A stretch of 64,000 bases of DNA from contig NZ_JOEA01000013.1 of the NCBI RefSeq assembly GCF_000719115.1, forward strand, positions 186,001-250,000, read 5' to 3'. This DNA is from Lentzea albidocapillata. Its GTDB lineage: Bacteria; Actinomycetota; Actinomycetes; Mycobacteriales; Pseudonocardiaceae. Under the pieces are notes generated by a model. That model saw only the letters and a program-made list of their open reading frames with translations. It was not told the DNA's origin and ran no database searches. Shown one piece after another: positions 45,245 through 55,409 of this stretch; the stretch's first letter is position 1, and each line of letters starts with the position of its first letter. The translations under genes were made by a program, and so were the position numbers.

Positions 45245-46411
45245 GTGGACCTGTACGAGTACCAGGCGAAGGATCTCTTCGCCGCCCACGGCGTCCCGGT
45301 ACTGCCGGGCGATGTGGCTACCAACCCCGAAGACGCCAAGGCCATCGCCGCGAAGTTCGGCCAGGCCGTCGTCGTCAAGGCCCAGGTCAAGACCGGCGGC
45401 CGCGGCAAGGCCGGTGGTGTGAAGCTCGCTTCCACCGCCGAGGAGACCGAGGAGAAGGCCAAGGCCATCCTCGGCCTCGACATCAAGGGGCACATCGTTC
45501 ACCGCGTGCTGGTGACGCCCGCCTCCGACATCGCGGAGGAGTACTACTTCTCCTTCCTGCTCGACCGCGCCAACCGCACCTTCCTCGCCATGGCGAGCGT
45601 CGAGGGCGGTATGGACATCGAGGAGGTCGCCGCGACCAAGCCCGAGGCCCTCGCGAAGATCGCCATCGACGCCATCAAGGGCGTCGACCAGGCCAAGGCC
45701 ACGGAGATCGCCGACGCGGCGAACTTCCCGGCCGAGGTCAAGGACCAGGTCGTCGACGTCATCGTCAAGCTGTGGGAGACCTTCGTCGCGGAGGACGCCA
45801 CGCTCGTCGAGGTCAACCCGCTGGTCCGCGACCCGCAGGGCAAGATCGTCGCGCTCGACGGCAAGGTCACGCTCGACGAGAACGCCGACTTCCGCCACCC
45901 GGCCCACGCCGAGCTGGTCGACAAGGCGGCCGAGAACCCTCTCGAGGCGAAGGCCAAGGAGAAGGGCCTCAACTACGTCAAGCTCGACGGCGAGGTGGGC
46001 ATCATCGGCAACGGTGCCGGTCTCGTGATGTCGACGCTGGACGTCGTCGCGTACGCCGGTGAGCAGTACGGCGTGAAGCCCGCGAACTTCCTCGACATCG
46101 GTGGCGGCGCGTCCGCCGAGGTCATGGCCAACGGCCTGGACGTCATCCTCGGCGACGAGGCCGTCCGCTCGGTCTTCGTGAACGTCTTCGGTGGCATCAC
46201 CGCGTGCGACGCCGTCGCCAACGGCATCGTGAAGGCGCTGGAGATCCTCGGCGACTCGGCCACCAAGCCGCTCGTCGTCCGCCTCGACGGCAACAACGTG
46301 GAGGAGGGCCGGCAGATTCTCGCCGACGCCAACCACCCGCTGGTGACCGTTGTCGACACGATGGACAACGCGGCCGCCAAGGCCGCCGAGCTCGCGGCTG
46401 CGGGGGTCTGA
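45245..46411 (+). CDS. sucC: Succinyl-CoA synthetase beta subunit
   Basis: 388 residues, GTG start with AGGAGA upstream. ATP-grasp domain ([39 protein letters not shown]), the CoA-ligase-beta Rossmann part ([37 protein letters not shown]). With SucD it makes ATP or GTP from succinyl-CoA in the TCA cycle. sucD follows after 5 bp. Confidence 0.97.
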   Translation: MDLYEYQAKDLFAAHGVPVLPGDVATNPEDAKAIAAKFGQAVVVKAQVKTGGRGKAGGVKLASTAEETEEKAKAILGLDIKGHIVHRVLVTPASDIAEEYYFSFLLDRANRTFLAMASVEGGMDIEEVAATKPEALAKIAIDAIKGVDQAKATEIADAANFPAEVKDQVVDVIVKLWETFVAEDATLVEVNPLVRDPQGKIVALDGKVTLDENADFRHPAHAELVDKAAENPLEAKAKEKGLNYVKLDGEVGIIGNGAGLVMSTLDVVAYAGEQYGVKPANFLDIGGGASAEVMANGLDVILGDEAVRSVFVNVFGGITACDAVANGIVKALEILGDSATKPLVVRLDGNNVEEGRQILADANHPLVTVVDTMDNAAAKAAELAAAGV

Positions 46412-46416
46412 CCAAG

Positions 46417-47304
46417 ATGGCTATCTTCCTCAACGAGACCAGCAAGGTCATCGTCCAGGGCATGACCGGTGCCGAGGGCACCAAGCACACCAAGCGCATG
46501 CTCGCGTCCGGCACGAACATCGTCGGTGGCGTGAACCCGCGCAAGGCGGGCGAGAAGGTCGACTTCGACGGCACCGTCCTCCCGGTCTTCGGCACCGTCA
46601 AGGAGGCCATGGAGGCCACCGGCGCGAACGTGACCGTGATCTTCGTCCCGCCGGCCTTCTCGAAGGCCGCCGTGGTCGAGGCGATCGACGCCGAGATCGA
46701 ACTGGCCGTCGTCATCACCGAGGGCATCCCGGTGCACGACACCGCCTACTTCTGGGCGCACGCCGTCGCGACGGGCCACAAGACCCGCATCATCGGCCCG
46801 AACTGCCCCGGCATCATCAGCCCGGGCAAGTCGAACGCCGGCATCATCCCCGCGAACATCGCGGGCAGCGGCAAGATCGGTCTGGTGTCGAAGTCCGGCA
46901 CGCTGACCTACCAGATGATGCACGAGCTGCGGGACTTCGGTTTCTCCACCGCGATCGGCATCGGTGGCGACCCGATCATCGGCACCACGCACATCGACGC
47001 CCTGGAGGCCTTCGAGGCCGACGAGGAGACCGTCGCGATCGTGATGATCGGTGAGATCGGTGGCGACGCCGAGGAGCGTGCGGCCGCGTACATCAAGGAG
47101 AACGTGACCAAGCCGGTCGTCGGCTACGTCGCGGGCTTCACCGCTCCCGAGGGCAAGACCATGGGCCACGCCGGCGCCATCGTCTCGGGCTCGGCGGGCA
47201 CCGCGCAGGCGAAGAAGGAGGCCCTCGAGGCCGCCGGCGTCAAGGTCGGCAAGACGCCGTCCGAGACGGCCGACCTGATGCGCGAGATCATGCAGGGTCT
47301 CTGA
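46417..47304 (+). CDS. sucD: Succinyl-CoA synthetase alpha subunit
   Basis: 295 residues from ATG 46417. CoA-binding domain ([17 protein letters not shown]), [19 protein letters not shown], and phospho-His H251 in [11 protein letters not shown]. Operon partner of sucC and followed by a terminator. Confidence 0.97.
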   Translation: MAIFLNETSKVIVQGMTGAEGTKHTKRMLASGTNIVGGVNPRKAGEKVDFDGTVLPVFGTVKEAMEATGANVTVIFVPPAFSKAAVVEAIDAEIELAVVITEGIPVHDTAYFWAHAVATGHKTRIIGPNCPGIISPGKSNAGIIPANIAGSGKIGLVSKSGTLTYQMMHELRDFGFSTAIGIGGDPIIGTTHIDALEAFEADEETVAIVMIGEIGGDAEERAAAYIKENVTKPVVGYVAGFTAPEGKTMGHAGAIVSGSAGTAQAKKEALEAAGVKVGKTPSETADLMREIMQGL

Positions 47305-47336
47305 GGTTTTCTGACTCAGAACACGCCAGGCAACAC

Positions 47337-47374
47337 AGGGCCGGATTCCGGGAGTACTTTCGGAGTCCGGCCCT
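47337..47374 (+). terminator. Terminator of sucCD
   Basis: AGGGCCGGATTCCG (47337-47350) pairs with CGGAGTCCGGCCCT (47361-47374), one U-G pair, 10-nt loop, 32 bp past the sucD stop. Confidence 0.85.
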
Positions 47375-47479
47375 CGCTCGTATGGCGGAACCGGCATGAT
47401 CGGTCCATCGTCTTAGTAGCGGGTGCAGAGCACTGCTAGCGTCAATCGACGCACCCTGGTTTGAGGAGGAGACCTCGAC

Positions 47480-48193
47480 ATGTCCGTGCCTTACGGCGCA
47501 CCCCAACAGCAGCCGCCGGGTCCGGCACAGCACCAGGCTCCGCCGCCGGCCCACGGGGCCGCCGGCGCCAACAACATCAACCTGGCCCTGATCCTCCCGC
47601 TGGCCGCGGCGGGTCTCGGTCTCGTGGCGTACCTCGTCGCGTTCGCTGACGACGTCAGCGGCAACGTGACGTATCTGCTCGCCGCAGGCTTGCTCGCCGG
47701 CCTCTCGGTGCTCCCCAGCACCCCGAAGGGCTTCGTCCCGGTCGCCGCGGTCCTGGCGGCCGTGCAGACGCTGCTGCAGCTGCAGGGCATCATCAAGTCG
47801 CCGTCCGTGCAGGGCCTCGACATCGTGCTGCTCATCGTCGCGCTGCTCGAGACGGCCGCGGTCGTGCTCGCGTTCCTGCTCGCCGAGGGCATCGTCAAGT
47901 TCGAGCCGAAGCCGGCGAACCCGTACGCGGGCCAGCAGCAGGGCCAGCCGGGCGGCTGGAACCCGCAGTCCGGCGCGTTCCCGCAGCAGGGTCAGCACCC
48001 GCAGCACGGTGCGCCCCAGCAGCAGGCCCCGCAGCAGCAGCCGCAGTTCGGCCAGCAGCAGCAGTTCGGTCAGCAGCCGCAGCAGCCCGCACAGCCGGGT
48101 CAGCCGCCGCAGCAGACCAGCTTCATGCCGCAGCCGGGCCAGTTCGGCTCGCCGGGCACGCCGCCCGGTGGCTTCGGCGGACCGCAGCAGTAA
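47480..48193 (+). CDS. DUF5336 membrane protein, 34-kDa antigen (Rv0954) family
   Basis: 237 residues with GAGGAGG upstream of ATG. Pro/Gln-rich N-terminus, four hydrophobic helices (~35-145), and an ~85-residue tail of Gln/Pro/Gly repeats (QQQGQPGG, QFGQQQQ). Matches Rv0954 in topology and neighbourhood (sucCD before, perM after). Mycobacterial Rv0954 is a divisome-associated membrane protein; the same is inferred here. Confidence 0.85.
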   Translation: MSVPYGAPQQQPPGPAQHQAPPPAHGAAGANNINLALILPLAAAGLGLVAYLVAFADDVSGNVTYLLAAGLLAGLSVLPSTPKGFVPVAAVLAAVQTLLQLQGIIKSPSVQGLDIVLLIVALLETAAVVLAFLLAEGIVKFEPKPANPYAGQQQGQPGGWNPQSGAFPQQGQHPQHGAPQQQAPQQQPQFGQQQQFGQQPQQPAQPGQPPQQTSFMPQPGQFGSPGTPPGGFGGPQQ

Positions 48194-48305
48194 GGTCCGC
48201 ACACCGTTCGACCTCAGGGGTGGTGCCGGTTCTCCGGTGCCACCCCTGTCGTATGACCCGGCGTGCCTGCCCTGAATGGCCCAGCCGGCCTGACACAGTG
48301 GAGAA

Positions 48306-49814
48306 GTGCCCGTGCTGCAACGCGATGTGACCCGTGAGGTCAACACCGTGCGCCCACCGGAGTTCTCGCGGTCCGAACGCATGCGCGTGCTCGTCGCCGC
48401 CGCGGTCGGATCGGTGGTCGTCGGATACGCCGCGGTCGCCGCGGTCCTCGCGCTGGTCTCCGCGACCGCCACGTACGCCGACTTCTCCACGTCGGGTGTG
48501 CTCAGCGCCGCCGCGCCCGCCTGGCTGGCGGCGCACCACGTGCCGTTGCGCTTCGACTCGGGCCAGCTCGGCGTGCTGCCGTTGCTGCCCACCGCGTTGC
48601 TGATGCTGCTGGTCGGCCGCACCGCCGCGGGCACCGCCGACCGCCTGGGCCTCTACGAACCGCTGCAGGTCCGTGGTGTCGTGCTCAGCATCGCCGCATC
48701 GCACGCGGTCGTCGGCGGCGCGATCGCGCTGGTGATGGGCGACGGGGTCGTACGCACCACACCGGCCGTGGCGTTCTTCGGCTGTGCGGCGGTGTCCGGT
48801 CTCGCGGCCACCATCGGTGTGGCCCGCCGCTGCGGCCTGTACGAGGTGGTGTTCGACAAGCTCGACCCGGTGGCGTTGCACGGGCTGCGCGCCGGCTTCA
48901 TGGCGTTGTTCGCGCTGGTCAGCATCGGTTCGCTGGCCGTGGCGGCCGGTCTCGCGGCCTCGTGGCCGCGCACCAGCGAGGTCTTCGCCGGGGCGGGTCC
49001 GTCGTTCGGCGTGGGCCTCGGCGTGTTCCTGCTGTGCCTCGGCTATCTGCCGAACGCGATCATCGCGGGCTTCTCGTACGTCGTGGGCGCCGGGTTCTCG
49101 ATGGGCGGGGTCGAGGTCTCGCCGCTGCGGTTCGTCGGTGGTCAGGTGCCGCCGGTGCCGCTGCTGGCGGCCATGCCGGAGAACGAGTTCATGTGGAGCC
49201 CCGCTGTGCTGGCGGGCGGTGCGGTGATCGGCGTACTGGTGGGCTGGACCTGCCGCAAGGTGTCCGACCGGCCGACCTCGCGGCTGCGCGCGGTGCTGGT
49301 GGCCGCGATCACGGCGGGCGTGGGCAGCCTCGTGCTCGCCGCGACGGCCGGTGGACGGCTGGCGGGCGGCGCGTTCGACCCCGTGACGGTGCCGGCCGGC
49401 CTGCTCGCGCTGCTCGTGGCGCTGTGGGTGCTGGTACCGGGTGCGCTGGTGGCCTGGCTCGCCGGCAGCCGCAGGAAGGTCGTGGCGGCGGACGACGCCG
49501 CCGAGTTCGTCGAGCCGGACTACGACGAGGAGACCGCCGACCCGGACGTCGTGTTCGAGGACGACGAGCTCACCGACGAGTTCGAGCAGCTCGAAGTCGT
49601 GGACTCCGACGAGTTCGAGGTCGACGAGGATCTTGAAACCGACGACTACTACGACGAGGACGAAGAGCCCGAAGACGTTGAGGGCGAAGAGGAAGACGAC
49701 GCCGAACCGGAAGCGGAAGAGGACCTCGGCGAAGAAGAGGACCTTGATGCGGAGTTCGACGAAATGCTCGGGATGAAGGCCGAGGAGGACCTGGACGGCA
49801 AGCCGGGACGGTGA
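48306..49814 (+). CDS. perM: PerM-like polytopic membrane protein (DUF6350, Rv0955 position)
   Basis: 502 residues, GTG start (several GTG options in the first 15 codons). Eight to ten membrane helices to ~400 (e.g. VLVAAAVGSVVVGYAAVAAVLAL; LGYLPNAIIAGFSYVVGAGFSMG), then ~100 very acidic residues (long Asp/Glu runs). Gene order sucD-Rv0954-perM-purN-purH is as in M. tuberculosis, where PerM supports division by stabilising FtsB. The acidic tail is longer than expected and may act as a cytoplasmic binding platform (inference). Confidence 0.85.
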   Translation: MPVLQRDVTREVNTVRPPEFSRSERMRVLVAAAVGSVVVGYAAVAAVLALVSATATYADFSTSGVLSAAAPAWLAAHHVPLRFDSGQLGVLPLLPTALLMLLVGRTAAGTADRLGLYEPLQVRGVVLSIAASHAVVGGAIALVMGDGVVRTTPAVAFFGCAAVSGLAATIGVARRCGLYEVVFDKLDPVALHGLRAGFMALFALVSIGSLAVAAGLAASWPRTSEVFAGAGPSFGVGLGVFLLCLGYLPNAIIAGFSYVVGAGFSMGGVEVSPLRFVGGQVPPVPLLAAMPENEFMWSPAVLAGGAVIGVLVGWTCRKVSDRPTSRLRAVLVAAITAGVGSLVLAATAGGRLAGGAFDPVTVPAGLLALLVALWVLVPGALVAWLAGSRRKVVAADDAAEFVEPDYDEETADPDVVFEDDELTDEFEQLEVVDSDEFEVDEDLETDDYYDEDEEPEDVEGEEEDDAEPEAEEDLGEEEDLDAEFDEMLGMKAEEDLDGKPGR

Positions 49815-49859
49815 CGTCATAGGCTGCTCCTGAGCTGCTGCAACGACCAGGAGTAGACG

Positions 49860-50477
49860 CTGAGCACCGAACTTCGGCTTCCCACACCGGCGCGCGTCGT
49901 CGTACTCGTCTCCGGTTCCGGAACCCTCATGCAGGCGTTGCTGGACGCCGACCTCCCCATCGAGGTGGTCGCCGTCGGCGCCGACCGCGACAACATCGAG
50001 GGCCTCAAGCGCGCCGAACGCGCGGGGGTGCCCCACTTCGCCGTGAAGCTGCGCGACCACGCCGACCGCACGGCCTGGGACACGGCGCTGACCGAGGCGG
50101 TCGCGTCGTACGAGCCCGACCTGGTCGTGTCCGCAGGCTTCATGAAGATCATCGGCGAGCAGTTCCTCGCCCGCTTCGGCGGCCGGATGATCAACACGCA
50201 CCCCGCGTTGCTGCCGGCCTTCCCCGGCGCGCACGGCGTGCGGGACGCACTGGCCTACGGCGTGCACGTCACCGGTTCGACGGTGCACCTGGTCGACGCG
50301 GGCGTCGACACGGGGCCGATCCTCGCGCAGGAGGCCGTGGTCGTCGAACCCGGCGACACCGAGGACACCCTGCACGAACGCATCAAGGTCGTCGAACGCC
50401 GGCTGCTCGTCGAGACAGTCGGCCGACTCGCCCGCGAGGGCTGCACCGTGAACGGACGAAAGGTGAGCATTCCGTGA
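49860..50477 (+). CDS. purN: Phosphoribosylglycinamide formyltransferase, CTG start
   Basis: 205 residues if begun at CTG 49860. A stop (TAG 49854) blocks the frame upstream, and the first ATG (49929) would delete the conserved [17 protein letters not shown] loop that binds GAR, so a non-standard start is required. AGGAG lies 6 nt before the CTG. Catalytic residues: N-x-H in [17 protein letters not shown] and D in [13 protein letters not shown]. Transfers formyl from 10-formyl-THF to GAR, third step of purine synthesis. The stop overlaps purH by 4 bp. Confidence 0.92.
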   Translation: MSTELRLPTPARVVVLVSGSGTLMQALLDADLPIEVVAVGADRDNIEGLKRAERAGVPHFAVKLRDHADRTAWDTALTEAVASYEPDLVVSAGFMKIIGEQFLARFGGRMINTHPALLPAFPGAHGVRDALAYGVHVTGSTVHLVDAGVDTGPILAQEAVVVEPGDTEDTLHERIKVVERRLLVETVGRLAREGCTVNGRKVSIP

Positions 50478-52045
50478 CCACTCCTGCCGAGAGGCGACCG
50501 GTCCGCCGGGCCCTGATCGGGGTCTCCGACAAGGCCGGCCTGCTGGAACTGGCCACCGGCCTGCACGCGGCCGGAGTCGAGATCGTGTCCACCGGCGGCA
50601 CCGCGAAGGTGCTGGCGAACGCGGGCGTCCCCGTGACGCCCGTCGAGCAGGTCACCGGGTTCCCCGAGTGCCTCGACGGCCGCGTGAAGACGCTGCACCC
50701 GCGCGTGCACGCCGGTCTGCTGGCCGACCTGCGCAAGGACTCGCACGTCCAGCAGCTGCGCGAGATGGACATCGCGCCGTTCGACCTGCTGGTCGTGAAC
50801 CTGTACCCGTTCACGCAGACCGTCGCCTCGGGTGCGAGCGCCGACGAGTGCGTCGAGCAGATCGACATCGGCGGCCCCGCGATGGTCCGCGCGTCGGCGA
50901 AGAACCACGCGAACGTCGCGGTCGTCGTCGACCCGGCCCGCTACGACTGGGTGCTGGAGAACGTCCGCGAGGGCGGCTTCACCCTGGCCGACCGTCAGCG
51001 CCTGGCCGCCGACGCGTTCCGCCACACCGCTTCCTACGACGTGGCAGTGGCTTCGTGGATGGGCAACGCCCTGGCGCCCGACGACGAGGGCAGCGGCTTC
51101 CCCGGCTGGGTCGGCGCGACCTGGAACCGGTCGAACGTGCTGCGCTACGGCGAGAACCCGCACCAGAGCGCCGCGATCTACACGCAGGGCGACGGCCGTA
51201 CCGGCCTGGCGTCGGCGAAGCAGTTGCACGGCAAGGAGATGTCGTACAACAACTACCTCGACGGCGACGCCGCCTGGCGTGCCGCATGGGACCACGAACT
51301 GCCGTGCGTCGCGATCATCAAGCACGCCAACCCGTGCGGCATCGCGGTGTCCGAGCTGAGCATCGCGGACGCGCACCGCAAGGCGCACGAGTGCGACCCG
51401 GTCAGCGCGTTCGGCGGCATCATCGCGGCGAACCGCGAGGTCACCGTGGAGATGGCCGAGTTCGTCTCGGAGATCTTCACCGAGGTCGTCATCGCTCCGT
51501 CCTATGCGGACGGTGCGGTCGAGGTGTTGCAGCGCAAGAAGAACGTGCGCATCCTCGTGGCCGAGGCGCCCGACAGGGCCGGCGCCGAGATGCGCCCGGT
51601 GTCCGGCGGGCTGCTGTTGCAGCAGCGCGACGCCATCGACTCCTCCGGTGACTCGCCCGAGAACTGGACGCTCGCGTGCGGCAAGCCCGCGGACGAGAAG
51701 ACGCTGGCGGACCTCGAGTTCGCGTGGCGCGCGATCCGCGCGGTGAAGTCGAACGCGATCCTGCTGGCGAACGACGGTGCCACCGTCGGCGTCGGCATGG
51801 GCCAGGTCAACCGGGTCGACTCGTCGCATCTCGCGGTGAAGCGCGCCGGTGAGCGGGCCAAGGGCGCGGTCGGTGCCTCCGACGCGTTCTTCCCGTTCCC
51901 GGACGGCCTCGAGGTGCTGCTGGAGGCCGGCGTGCGCGCGGTCGTGCAGCCCGGCGGTTCGGTGCGCGACCCCGAGGTCATCGCCAGGGCCGAGCAGGCG
52001 GGCATCACGCTCTACCTGACGGGCACGCGTCACTTCGCCCACTGA
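50474..52045 (+). CDS. purH: Bifunctional AICAR transformylase/IMP cyclohydrolase
   Basis: 523 residues, GTG start in GTGA overlap with purN. N-terminal MGS-like cyclohydrolase ([45 protein letters not shown]) and C-terminal transformylase with the catalytic K-H of IIKHANPCG and DAFFPFPDG near the end. Performs the last two steps to IMP, the substrate of GuaB in this window. Confidence 0.97.
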   Translation: MTTPAERRPVRRALIGVSDKAGLLELATGLHAAGVEIVSTGGTAKVLANAGVPVTPVEQVTGFPECLDGRVKTLHPRVHAGLLADLRKDSHVQQLREMDIAPFDLLVVNLYPFTQTVASGASADECVEQIDIGGPAMVRASAKNHANVAVVVDPARYDWVLENVREGGFTLADRQRLAADAFRHTASYDVAVASWMGNALAPDDEGSGFPGWVGATWNRSNVLRYGENPHQSAAIYTQGDGRTGLASAKQLHGKEMSYNNYLDGDAAWRAAWDHELPCVAIIKHANPCGIAVSELSIADAHRKAHECDPVSAFGGIIAANREVTVEMAEFVSEIFTEVVIAPSYADGAVEVLQRKKNVRILVAEAPDRAGAEMRPVSGGLLLQQRDAIDSSGDSPENWTLACGKPADEKTLADLEFAWRAIRAVKSNAILLANDGATVGVGMGQVNRVDSSHLAVKRAGERAKGAVGASDAFFPFPDGLEVLLEAGVRAVVQPGGSVRDPEVIARAEQAGITLYLTGTRHFAH

Positions 52046-52062
52046 GCCTCGTTGCTGAGAAG

Positions 52063-52095
52063 AGCGCCGCTTCCGTCGGGGGAGCGGCGCTTTTT
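52063..52095 (+). terminator. Terminator of purNH
   Basis: AGCGCCGCTTCC (52063-52074) pairs with GGGAGCGGCGCT (52080-52091), one U-G pair, 5-nt loop, followed by TTTTT: a classical intrinsic terminator 17 bp past purH. Confidence 0.92.
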
Positions 52096-52097
52096 CG

Positions 52098-52817
52098 TCA
52101 GAGCTTCGAGACCATCTCCTCGGCCATGCCCCTCGCGGCGGCTTCGAGCTCCGCGACGTCGGGCTTGGCGTTGGTGAAGATGCCCGCGTCCCAGCCGGAG
52201 AGATCGACCTCGACGACGGTGTCACCCTTTCGCACGATGATCGAGATCTCGGTGAACGCCGACTTCGTCTCCACCAGCACGGCCGTGGCCTCGTCACCGA
52301 GCCCTTCGAGCGGTTTCTGCTGCGGTGTGCCCTGGTTGTTGGCCATGTTCTGGGCGACGACCCGGTCGAAGTCGGTCTCCGCCTGCTCCTGCCCGCTGGA
52401 GACGTAGACGTTGCTGTTGCGCAGACCGGAGCCGTCGACGCCCTTGGTCTGGTTCCACGAGCAGCTCGTGCGCGTGCCGTCCGACAGTTTTGCCTCGCGT
52501 GAGCCCAGGCCGTTCGGGTTCGTCGTGCGCGCCTTGGCGAGCGCGGCCTCGGAGATGTTGCCGCACAACGAGGGCAGCTTGTCGGCGCGCTTGCTGGTGC
52601 CGCTGTCCTCGTTGGCGTCGAGGTACAGCACGAGCCCCGTGATGACCCCGGCGAGCACCAGCGCACCGACGATGATGCCGACGACCAGTGGCGCCTTGCT
52701 CTTCTTGGGTGGCTGCGGCGGACCCCAGCCCGGTTGCTGCCAGCCCTGGTGCTGTTGTTGCGGCCAGCCCTGCTGCGGTGGCTGCTGATGCCAGCCGTGC
52801 GGAGGTGGTTGGTTCAT
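52098..52817 (-). CDS. Single-pass protein with exported domain, unknown
   Basis: 239 residues from ATG 52817. Gln/Pro/Trp-rich cytoplasmic N-terminus (repeats of GWxQQ type), basic stop (PPKKSKAP), membrane helix ~44-66, then an exported domain with two cysteines (SLCGNIS, TSCSWNQ) that probably form a disulfide; it loosely resembles DUF3558-type lipoprotein domains. Function unknown. Confidence 0.75.
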   Translation of the reverse strand: MNQPPPHGWHQQPPQQGWPQQQHQGWQQPGWGPPQPPKKSKAPLVVGIIVGALVLAGVITGLVLYLDANEDSGTSKRADKLPSLCGNISEAALAKARTTNPNGLGSREAKLSDGTRTSCSWNQTKGVDGSGLRNSNVYVSSGQEQAETDFDRVVAQNMANNQGTPQQKPLEGLGDEATAVLVETKSAFTEISIIVRKGDTVVEVDLSGWDAGIFTNAKPDVAELEAAARGMAEEMVSKL

Positions 52818-52951
52818 GGTTTCCCCAGTTCCCAGTAGTGCTGAAGGCACCGTAGATGACCTTCCGGACGCGTGTGACCGTGTCCACCAAAAGGGTGACG
52901 TCCCGGCGTTGACAGAAGGGTGTGTCCACGCGCTACGATCATCTCGTTCGT

Positions 52952-52967
52952 TCGAACAGGAGTTCGA
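52952..52967. promoter_or_regulatory. SOS (LexA) box of the mutasome operon
   Basis: TCGAAC-AGGA-GTTCGA is a perfect inverted repeat matching the actinobacterial LexA consensus, 75 bp upstream of the imuA' start. Confidence 0.92.
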
Positions 52968-53041
52968 ATAAGCAAGTCGCCGAACTTCCCTCGGCGGTCG
53001 TGCACAGGGGTGCGCACGGTCCGTGACGGGAGGTGGGTGGA

Positions 53042-53836
53042 GTGTCCAGGTCGGCAACGGCGTCGTTGGCCGCGCTCGGGGTGAACCCGGCCAGCGAGCT
53101 GACCAGCACCACCACCGACCACGCCACGGGGCGGGTCCTGCCGGTTCGCGGGGAACTGGCGGGCCTGCTCCCGTGGGGCGGCTTGCGGCGGGGCAGCACG
53201 GTGTCGGTGGGCGGATCGACATCGTTGCTGCTCGCCCTCCTGGCGGGCGCGACCGCCGACGGCTGCTGGGCCGCCGTGGTCGGCCTGCCCCAGATCGGGG
53301 TGCTGGCCGCGGCCGAACTGGGCGTGGCGGTGCAGCGCCTGGCGCTGGTCCCACGTCCGGGTTCCGACCCGGGCCCGGTCATCGCGGCCCTGCTCGACGG
53401 CATGGACCTGGTGGCCGTCGCCTGCCCGCTACCTCCCTCACTGGCTCGCCGCCTGACGGCCCGCGCCCGCCAGCGCCGCGCCGTGCTCATCGCCTGCGGC
53501 ACCTGGCCGTCGGCCGACGTGGCGCTGACCGCGGAGTCCGTGAGCTGGAACGCCCTGCGCGACGGCGCGGAAACGTTGCGGCGCCAGCAGATCACCGTGC
53601 GCAGCGGCGGCCGTGGCTCGGCAGGGCAGGCCAAGCACGCGTTGCTGACGTTCGGTACGGAAGAGATCGAGCTCCCGCTGGTGGCCGGTGGACCGGCCCG
53701 CTCCGACGAGCCGGCTGATGCCGGTCCGGGCCGGGCCGACGAACTGGCCGCCAAGCGGGCGGACAGTGCCGCCATCAGGCGGACGGAGGCGGTCGAGCGC
53801 CTGGTCAGGCTGGCGCAGAAGGGCCCGTCGGCATGA
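53042..53836 (+). CDS. imuA': ImuA'-type SOS mutagenesis accessory protein
   Basis: 264 residues from GTG 53042; GGGAGG is 8 nt upstream, which favours it over GTG 53033. RecA-like fold remnants (LLPWGGLRRGSTVSVGGSTSLLLALLAGA in place of a strict Walker A), an LVAVACPLPPSLARRLTARARQR helix and a C-terminal helix (AIRRTEAVERLVRLAQK). ImuA' binds ImuB and RecA in translesion synthesis. First gene after the LexA box; overlaps imuB by 4 bp. Confidence 0.88.
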   Translation: MSRSATASLAALGVNPASELTSTTTDHATGRVLPVRGELAGLLPWGGLRRGSTVSVGGSTSLLLALLAGATADGCWAAVVGLPQIGVLAAAELGVAVQRLALVPRPGSDPGPVIAALLDGMDLVAVACPLPPSLARRLTARARQRRAVLIACGTWPSADVALTAESVSWNALRDGAETLRRQQITVRSGGRGSAGQAKHALLTFGTEEIELPLVAGGPARSDEPADAGPGRADELAAKRADSAAIRRTEAVERLVRLAQKGPSA

Positions 53837-55335
53837 AGGACACGCGTCTGCTCGCGGTCTGGTGCCCCGACTGGCCCGTCATCGCCGCCTGCGCCGCCAC
53901 CGGCACCGCTCCGCACGTGCCGGTGGCGGTGGTCGACGGCAACGAGATCGTGTCCACCTCGGCCGTGGCGCGCAAGGAGGGGATTCGGCGGGCCATGCGC
54001 AGGCGCGCGGCCGAGGCGATGTGCCCGGAGCTGATCACCTTCGAGCACGACCCGCAGCGCGACGCCCGGTTCTTCGAGCCGGTGGCGGAGGCCGTCGAGG
54101 AGCTCGCGCCCGGCATCGAGGTCGTGCAGCCCGGACTGGTCGCGGTACCGGCGCAGGGGCCGGTCGGCTACTTCGGGACCGCGGAGCAGGCGGCCGAGCG
54201 GATCGTCGACCACGTCGCGAGCCGCACCGGGACAGAGGCCCAGGTCGGCGTGGCCGACAGTCTGTTCGGGGCCACGAAAGCCGCGCACCGCAACGTGATC
54301 GTGCCGCCGGAGCGGACCGCGGAGTTCCTCGGACCGTTGGGAGTGCACGAACTCGATGCCCCGGAGCTGGTCGACCTGCTCAGGAGGCTCGGGCTGAAGA
54401 CGCTCGGCGCGTTCGCGGAGGTGCCGGAGAACGCGGTGGCGTCCCGGTTCGGCGGGCCGGCGACGAGGCAGCACCGGCTGGCGCGCGGGTTGCCCGAACG
54501 CCCGCTCGACAAGCGCAGGCCCGCGCCGGAGCTGGCGGTCACCGAGACCTTCGACGAACCGGTCGAGCGGATCGACGCCGCCGCGTTCGCCGCGAAGATC
54601 CTCTCGGAACGGCTGCACGAGAACCTCGCGGCCCGCAGTCTCGCGTGCACGCGGCTCGGCATCCACGCCCGCACCGAGAACGACGAGGAACTGGGCCGGG
54701 TGTGGCGGGCCGCGGAACCGCTGACACCGAGGGGGATCGCGGACCGGGTGCGCTGGCAGCTCGACGGCTGGCTCACCCGTGAACGCCTCACCTCCGGCAT
54801 CCGCACGCTCACCCTCGAACCGGTCGAGGTCGTCAACGGCACCGCGCTCCAGCTCGGGTTGTGGGGCCACGACGACGAACGCGCGGTACGTGCGTTGCTG
54901 CACGTCCAAGGGCTGCTCGGCCCGGACGGCGTGCTCACCGGGGTCATCGACGGCGGCAGGGGACCGAAGGAGCAGGTCAGGCTCGTGCCGTGGGGTGACG
55001 AGCGAACCCCGGCCGCGCACCCGGACCACCCGTGGCCCGGTCGGCTGACCAGGGCGCCCGCGACGCTCGCCGACGACCCCGCGGAACTGAAGGACTCCGA
55101 AGGTGTGGAGGTCGGCGTGACCGGCAGGCTCGAACTCACCGCGAGGCCGAAGAACCTGACCGTCAGAGGAAGAACGCGCGAGATCACCGCGTGGGCCGGG
55201 CCGTGGCCGGTCGACGAGCGGTGGTGGGCGCCGGACCCGCACCGGGCCGCGCGCATGCAGGTGCAGACGAACGACCAGGCGTTCCTGCTGATCCGCAGGG
55301 ACCAGAGGTGGTTTCTGGAAGGGGTGTACGACTGA
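53833..55335 (+). CDS. imuB: ImuB, catalytically inactive Y-family polymerase homologue
   Basis: 500 residues. Y-family order is kept (VWCPDWPVIAAC, IRRAMRRRAAEAMCPEL, VGVADSLFGATKAAHRN, LGLKTLGAFAEVP helix-hairpin-helix), but the acidic catalytic residues are absent: the first strand has no D-x-D pair and the S-x-D-E motif is replaced by VAVPAQG. The C-terminal ~150 residues carry the partner-binding region. Links DnaE2 to the beta clamp in mycobacteria; same role inferred. Confidence 0.92.
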   Translation: MKDTRLLAVWCPDWPVIAACAATGTAPHVPVAVVDGNEIVSTSAVARKEGIRRAMRRRAAEAMCPELITFEHDPQRDARFFEPVAEAVEELAPGIEVVQPGLVAVPAQGPVGYFGTAEQAAERIVDHVASRTGTEAQVGVADSLFGATKAAHRNVIVPPERTAEFLGPLGVHELDAPELVDLLRRLGLKTLGAFAEVPENAVASRFGGPATRQHRLARGLPERPLDKRRPAPELAVTETFDEPVERIDAAAFAAKILSERLHENLAARSLACTRLGIHARTENDEELGRVWRAAEPLTPRGIADRVRWQLDGWLTRERLTSGIRTLTLEPVEVVNGTALQLGLWGHDDERAVRALLHVQGLLGPDGVLTGVIDGGRGPKEQVRLVPWGDERTPAAHPDHPWPGRLTRAPATLADDPAELKDSEGVEVGVTGRLELTARPKNLTVRGRTREITAWAGPWPVDERWWAPDPHRAARMQVQTNDQAFLLIRRDQRWFLEGVYD

Positions 55336-55409
55336 TGCACGACGAGTACTGGGACCTGCTGGAGACCCTGATCCCGTTGCCGCGCAGGGAAGCCGATGGG
55401 CTGGAATAA
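55335..55409 (+). CDS. 24-codon ORF bridging imuB and dnaE2
   Basis: Starts in a TGATG overlap with the imuB stop and ends 14 bp inside dnaE2, so it exactly spans the intergenic gap. The peptide begins MHDEYWDLLETLIPLP and is acidic and helical. It may simply pass ribosomes from imuB to dnaE2, or it may be a small mutasome peptide. Reality as a protein is unproven. Confidence 0.45.
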   Translation: MHDEYWDLLETLIPLPRREADGLE

